Shown here: positions 60,073 to 64,000 of the stretch, in pieces | Numbering within the stretch: position 1 is the stretch's first letter | Layout: each line of letters begins with the position of its first letter | Origin: Acinetobacter silvestris | GTDB lineage: Bacteria > Pseudomonadota > Gammaproteobacteria > Pseudomonadales > Moraxellaceae | NCBI RefSeq assembly: GCF_002135235.1 | Contig: NZ_NEGB01000002.1 | Location: 496,001 to 560,000 of the forward strand | Length of the DNA stretch: 64,000 nt | Direction: 5' to 3' | Position numbers and translations under genes: made by a program | Notes under the pieces: generated by a model | Database searches by the model: none | What the model was told of the DNA's origin: nothing | What the model saw: the letters and a program-made list of their open reading frames with translations, nothing else

Positions 60073-62112
60073 ATGCATATAATTTTTAATGATCTCTTCC
60101 AGAACATGCAGGAACAGCTTGAAATACCTCAAGCGGTTCCTGATGAAAACATCCTCATTGAACTGGTAAAGCGTATACGACCAGAAGACATTAACAATTC
60201 AGATGAATCCAATAAAAAATTTAAATCACTCATTCAAGCTTTATTAATTTCACCCAATGCCGCGTCCAATTTTCAAGGCTATTTACTCAAACTAATTAAT
60301 CACTATAAACAAGCCAATTTATATGCTGACAGTGGCATTTTGTCTTTAGATGGGTTTTGGAATCAACTTGGGCAACGTTTAGGTGCGCATTTTCTACCTT
60401 TACTCAAAGATGAATCTGATCTTGGCTATTTAGTTGCTAAAGTCTTTTGCTTAAAAACGGATATAGAATGGTTAGATCAAATTGATGAAAATTTATGGAT
60501 TCAGCTTTTTCAACTATTAGATCTGGGTCATAGCTTTCAGCATGAAAAGTTAGATATTCAACGTGAAATCATCAAAGCAATTACCGTTTTATCTTACCGA
60601 ATTAGTGGTATTGGTCTATATCCTGAATTCATTAATGCTCAACCTGAGTTGACCGAATATGAGTCGCCATTTTTAGTCCAAAATCGTGAAATTATAGAAT
60701 TCATCGAATCCTACAAAAAAATAGCCCAAAATCGTGACAATATGCATGTCATTGCACCACCCAATGCAGACCAAGCTTTGGTCATGATTGAACAATGTCG
60801 TGATATTGTTTTCAAAGTTAGACGTGCAATCAAACGTATTGGTGTCAGTTTAAGTTTGACCTACTTATTGGCATTACTTGAGCAATGTTTAGATCGTATT
60901 GAGCTACTTTTAAATATCGTCATTAAAGATCCTCAAATTCGCTATCAGTCCTTTGCAACATTATTAAAAGACGTCGTGGATGCTCACTACAGTGAAACGA
61001 GTGTGCGTGAATTACTCAAAGCCAATAGCGAACTGATTGCCTTACAAGTCACCGAAAATGCTAGTAAAACGGGTGAACACTATGTAAGTACCGATAAACA
61101 AGGATTTCTTGGCATGTATTTCGCGGCGGCTGGTGCAGGCGTGATTATTGCCATCATGGCGACTTTAAAAATACTGGCCAGTCGATTAATTCTGGCGCCA
61201 TTAATGCAAGCTTTCATTTATAGCATGAATTATTCCTTGGGATTTATGCTCATCCATGTGTTGCATTTTACCGTGGCCACCAAGCAACCAGCAATGACAG
61301 CCGCAGCTTTAGCCTCTACTGTTCAACATCAAAAAGGCTCTAAAACTGCTCAAATTGCTGAGCTTGCTGGGTTAATTATTAATATTATTCGAACACAATT
61401 TATTGCGATTTTAGGCAATATTTCAATTGCCATTCCAACAGCTGCACTCATTACCTACCTTTGGCAAGCGGTCATGTTTGAGCCTTTACTCACACATACC
61501 AAAGCAACAGCACTGTTACATAGTCTAAATCCTTTCAGCTCTTTAGCCATTTTTCATGCAGCAATTGCTGGGGTCTGCTTATTTTTATCTGGTTTAATTG
61601 CTGGTTATTTTGACAATATGGCAGTTTATCGCAAAGTAGGCCCACGCTTAAAGGCCCATCCAAAACTCAAACGAATGATGGGGCAACCTCGGTTAAATTC
61701 ATTTGCAGACTATATCGAGCGGAACCTGGGTGCATTGGCAGGTAACTTCTTATTTGGAATGATGCTCGGCAGTATGGGAACCATTGGTTTTATTTTAGGT
61801 TTACCACTGGATATCCGCCATATTGCTTTTGCATCAGCAAACTTTATACAAGGTTTAATAAGCATTAATGGTGCACCCGATATAGGCTTAATCATCGTGT
61901 CCTTTTTAGGCGTCATGCTCATTGGTCTTACTAACCTTTTTGTCAGTTTCACCCTCACCATTATTGTAGCTTTAAGAGCAAGACGAGTCCGTTTTGAACA
62001 ATGGAAACCTCTAGCAAAATTGGTCTTAACACACTTCGTGACACGACCACTCGATTTCTTTTGGCCGCCTCAACAACCATTAAAAATTGAAGATGAAAAT
62101 TCGACACAATAA
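60073..62112 (+). CDS. COG4389 'site-specific recombinase' family membrane protein
   Basis: 679 residues from ATG 60073. The first half (about 1-330) is helical and soluble-looking; the second half has about eight hydrophobic segments and ends in ARRVRFEQWKPLAKL. It resembles PF10136/COG4389 proteins, named Gcr-type 'site-specific recombinase'. I see no tyrosine or serine recombinase active site, so the name is probably misleading. It lies 21 bases after ispB and may be co-transcribed. Confidence 0.8.
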   Translation: MHIIFNDLFQNMQEQLEIPQAVPDENILIELVKRIRPEDINNSDESNKKFKSLIQALLISPNAASNFQGYLLKLINHYKQANLYADSGILSLDGFWNQLGQRLGAHFLPLLKDESDLGYLVAKVFCLKTDIEWLDQIDENLWIQLFQLLDLGHSFQHEKLDIQREIIKAITVLSYRISGIGLYPEFINAQPELTEYESPFLVQNREIIEFIESYKKIAQNRDNMHVIAPPNADQALVMIEQCRDIVFKVRRAIKRIGVSLSLTYLLALLEQCLDRIELLLNIVIKDPQIRYQSFATLLKDVVDAHYSETSVRELLKANSELIALQVTENASKTGEHYVSTDKQGFLGMYFAAAGAGVIIAIMATLKILASRLILAPLMQAFIYSMNYSLGFMLIHVLHFTVATKQPAMTAAALASTVQHQKGSKTAQIAELAGLIINIIRTQFIAILGNISIAIPTAALITYLWQAVMFEPLLTHTKATALLHSLNPFSSLAIFHAAIAGVCLFLSGLIAGYFDNMAVYRKVGPRLKAHPKLKRMMGQPRLNSFADYIERNLGALAGNFLFGMMLGSMGTIGFILGLPLDIRHIAFASANFIQGLISINGAPDIGLIIVSFLGVMLIGLTNLFVSFTLTIIVALRARRVRFEQWKPLAKLVLTHFVTRPLDFFWPPQQPLKIEDENSTQ

Positions 62113-62194
62113 AAATTAAATCATTAGATTTTTGTTATTTTTTGTGCAATTTCTTACAGGTTTTTGAAAATGAAATTAGTATAAATTAGCTATT

Positions 62195-62233
62195 TATACT
62201 GACTTGAAAAAAAGTGTACTGACAAGTACACTT
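62195..62233 (+). promoter_or_regulatory. Candidate promoter and operator of PAP2-adeI
   Basis: A -10-like TATACT (62195-62200) is followed by a perfect 9-bp inverted repeat (62212-62220 with 62225-62233, spacer GACA), 53 bases before the PAP2 start. Placement over the early transcribed region suits a repressor, for example the TetR-type AdeN known to repress adeIJK in A. baumannii. The assignment is inference. Confidence 0.45.
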
Positions 62234-62285
62234 CGGGGCATCAATTATTCTCAGTCAAAGCAATGAATATAATCAAGGTGGTTTA

Positions 62286-62900
62286 ATGCCTTATTTACTC
62301 CTATTTATCGGCTGTATTGGATTAATTTTCAGCAGTATTGGCTTGCATACTCCTTATATCCAACACTTTGATAATTTTGCTGTTGAATGGATAAGTTTAC
62401 ATCGTTCATCTTTTTTGAATGATTTTAGTGTAAGTTTATCTTATATCGGAGGATTACCTGCCACATTACTTATATGTGGTAGTTGGTGTTTATATCTTTT
62501 TTGGCAAAAAAAAATTGCGAACATTCTGTTTATTTGCTTAGGCATTTCAGGAAGTGTAGTACTAGGTTGGTCATTAAAATATTTAGTAGATCGGCCTAGA
62601 CCCGATACTATATATCAAATGGTTAACACCTATGGTGCTTCTTTCCCAAGTGCGCATAGTCTTTATGCAGCTGTACTGGCAAGTTTAGTCATATTTATAT
62701 TTTATAAACGTGCACATGCTAAGTTAATCAATGCTCTTGCCTGTTTATGGTGCTTGAGTATGGGGTTTTCAAGAGTTTATCTTGGAGCACATTTCCCTAC
62801 AGATGTGATTGCAGGCTGGGGTATCGGTTTTATATGGATCGCTTTACTGTGGTTAATAATTTCGCGATCTTTATTGAGAAAACAAATTAATGTTAGATAA
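62286..62900 (+). CDS. PAP2-superfamily phosphatase
   Basis: 204-residue membrane phosphatase of the phosphatidic acid phosphatase 2 type, acting on lipid phosphates at the periplasmic face. Three motifs: KYLVDRPRP, PSAHSLYA and SRVYLGAHFPTDVIAGW, with conserved Lys, Arg, His and His. About five or six membrane helices. Ribosome site AAGGTGG. The stop is 21 bases before adeI, so it is probably the first gene of the adeIJK transcript. Confidence 0.92.
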   Translation: MPYLLLFIGCIGLIFSSIGLHTPYIQHFDNFAVEWISLHRSSFLNDFSVSLSYIGGLPATLLICGSWCLYLFWQKKIANILFICLGISGSVVLGWSLKYLVDRPRPDTIYQMVNTYGASFPSAHSLYAAVLASLVIFIFYKRAHAKLINALACLWCLSMGFSRVYLGAHFPTDVIAGWGIGFIWIALLWLIISRSLLRKQINVR

Positions 62901-62921
62901 AAATCTAAACGAGGTGGAACA

Positions 62922-64000
62922 ATGATGTCGGCAAAGCTTTGGGCTCCTGCCCTTACTGCTTGTGCTTTAGCAACAAGTATTGCACTTGTGGGTTGCAGCA
63001 AAGATCCAAAACAAGCACAGCAAGGTGCTGCTGCCCAAAAAATGCCGCCTACAGAAGTTGGTGTCATTGTTGCTCAACCACAAAGTATTGAACAAACAGT
63101 TGAACTGTCGGGTCGAACTTCGGCATATCAAATTTCTGAAGTCCGTCCTCAAACAAGCGGTGTCATTTTAAAACGCTTGTTTACTGAGGGGAGCTTTGTA
63201 CGCGAAGGTCAGCCTCTTTATGAAATTGACGCTGGAATCAATCGCGCGAATGCAGACAGTGCTAAAGCTGCACTTGCTCGCCAACAAGCGAATTTAAATG
63301 CATTACAAGTGAAAGCAAATCGTTATCGCCAATTGATCGGAATTAATGCCGTATCAAAACAAGAGTATGATGATTTAGCTGCACAAGTAAAACTTGCTGA
63401 AGCAGATGTTGCTGCATCACAAGCTGCTTTGAAAAGTGCTCAAATTGATTTAGGTTATTCAACTGTTCGCTCTCCAATTTCAGGTCAATCTGGTCGTTCT
63501 ACCGTAACTGCTGGCGCATTAGTGACTGCAAATCAAGCCAATGCTTTGGTGACGATTCAACAACTTGATCCAATTTATGTCGATATTAACCAGTCAAGCA
63601 CTGAGTTACTTCGTCTAAGACAACAACTGAGCCAAGGTAGTATTGATCGCAGCAATAACACCAAAGTTCGTTTAAAACTTGAAGATGGTACGAACTATCC
63701 AGTGGAAGGTAATCTTGCATTTTCTGATGCAAGTGTAAATCCAGATACTGGTACCATTACTTTACGTGCAGTTTTTTCAAATCCGAACCATTTATTGCTT
63801 CCAGGTATGTTTGCCAATGCACAAATTGTGCAAGGTATCATTCCAAATGCCATATTAGTTCCACAAGCAGCAATTACTCGTACCCCAACGGGTCAAGCAA
63901 TGGCAATGATTGTCAATGCAAAAGGAGCTGTTGAACCTCGTCCTGTAACGACTTCTGGTGCACAAGGTCAAAACTGGATCATCACCCAAGGCTTACAGAC
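62922..64000 (+). CDS. adeI: RND multidrug efflux periplasmic adaptor AdeI, 3' end beyond the window
   Basis: Membrane-fusion protein of the AdeIJK pump. About 360 residues are present. It begins at ATG 62922 (ribosome site GAGGTGGA). The lipobox LVGC (Cys25) marks a lipoprotein. Next come the lipoyl-like half (VRPQTSGVILKRLF), a helical hairpin (about 95-165, with NRYRQLIGINAVSKQEYDDL), RSPISGQSGRS and the beta-barrel with QQLDPIYVDINQSS. The sequence is close to A. baumannii AdeI as I recall it. adeJ and adeK would lie to the right. Confidence 0.93.
   Translation, partial: MMSAKLWAPALTACALATSIALVGCSKDPKQAQQGAAAQKMPPTEVGVIVAQPQSIEQTVELSGRTSAYQISEVRPQTSGVILKRLFTEGSFVREGQPLYEIDAGINRANADSAKAALARQQANLNALQVKANRYRQLIGINAVSKQEYDDLAAQVKLAEADVAASQAALKSAQIDLGYSTVRSPISGQSGRSTVTAGALVTANQANALVTIQQLDPIYVDINQSSTELLRLRQQLSQGSIDRSNNTKVRLKLEDGTNYPVEGNLAFSDASVNPDTGTITLRAVFSNPNHLLLPGMFANAQIVQGIIPNAILVPQAAITRTPTGQAMAMIVNAKGAVEPRPVTTSGAQGQNWIITQGLQ

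Noticed and set aside
60073..62112. Mobile element suggested by the family name 'site-specific recombinase'
   Set aside because: No recombinase active-site motif, no flanking repeats or att-like sites, and a membrane topology. Not a mobile element.

Overview
The window is a 64 kb chromosomal segment of an Acinetobacter species (Gammaproteobacteria, Moraxellaceae). I judge this from the AT-rich intergenic DNA, the divergent sdhCDAB-sucAB-lpd / gltA layout, the rpoD, dnaG and hemA-lolB-ispE-prs-rplY-pth gene orders, and an AdeI-type RND adaptor whose first 23 or so residues match AdeI of A. baumannii as I remember it. The species cannot be named from sequence reading alone. The content is overwhelmingly core metabolism. 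I see no insertion sequence, prophage, integron or CRISPR array.

Layout. (1) 1-8980, minus strand: TCA-cycle genes sdhCDAB, then sucAB and lpdA (cut by the window edge), facing gltA on the plus strand across a 1 kb AT-rich control region. (2) 11.4-19.1 kb: an M24 aminopeptidase, a YARHG-domain protein diverging from a DUF2306 membrane protein, a minus-strand cluster (ferritin-like 'metal-dependent hydrolase', SDR, flavin monooxygenase broken by one in-frame TGA), and an HExxH protein of unknown role. (3) 19.5-28.9 kb: nadE, an unknown protein, two elongator tRNA-Met genes flanking a small lipoprotein, rnpB, a ferredoxin, coaD, smpB, a flavodoxin-like protein, pgeF-rluD and bamD. (4) 29-38.4 kb: dnaG, hemA, a TPR protein, lolB, ispE, four tandem tRNA-Gln, prs, rplY, pth, panD. 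(5) 38.6-46.6 kb: an FMN riboswitch with ribB, a DUF1289 protein, trhO, a MerR regulator with a classic 19-bp-spacer target promoter and DUF2938 gene, DedA, a UPF0149 protein, a PA3496-like protein, rpoD and a YbeD protein. (6) 46.9-58.7 kb: lipB, an SCP2-like protein with an iron alcohol dehydrogenase, a PuuP-like permease with a structured leader, trmL, cysG, serS, a DUF3298 lipoprotein, a carotenoid-oxygenase homologue, lolA, rpmA-rplU. (7) 59-64 kb: ispB, a COG4389 membrane protein, and a PAP2 phosphatase immediately upstream of adeI (cut by the window end).

How the genes work together: gltA, sdhCDAB and sucAB-lpdA cover citrate synthesis and the oxidation of 2-oxoglutarate and succinate. 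bamD, lolA and lolB serve outer-membrane assembly and lipoprotein traffic. ispE and ispB supply isoprenoids for quinones. hemA and cysG serve tetrapyrroles. coaD, panD, nadE, ribB and lipB make cofactors. adeI is the adaptor of a multidrug pump. Most genes stand alone or in two- to four-gene units separated by clear intrinsic terminators.

The best leads are not a new system but local oddities: the in-frame TGA in the monooxygenase, a perfect palindrome ahead of PAP2-adeI that looks like a repressor operator, the MerR operator-promoter, the hairpin leader of the PuuP-like permease, the compensatory change between the two tRNA-Met copies, and several conserved-looking genes with no assignable function.
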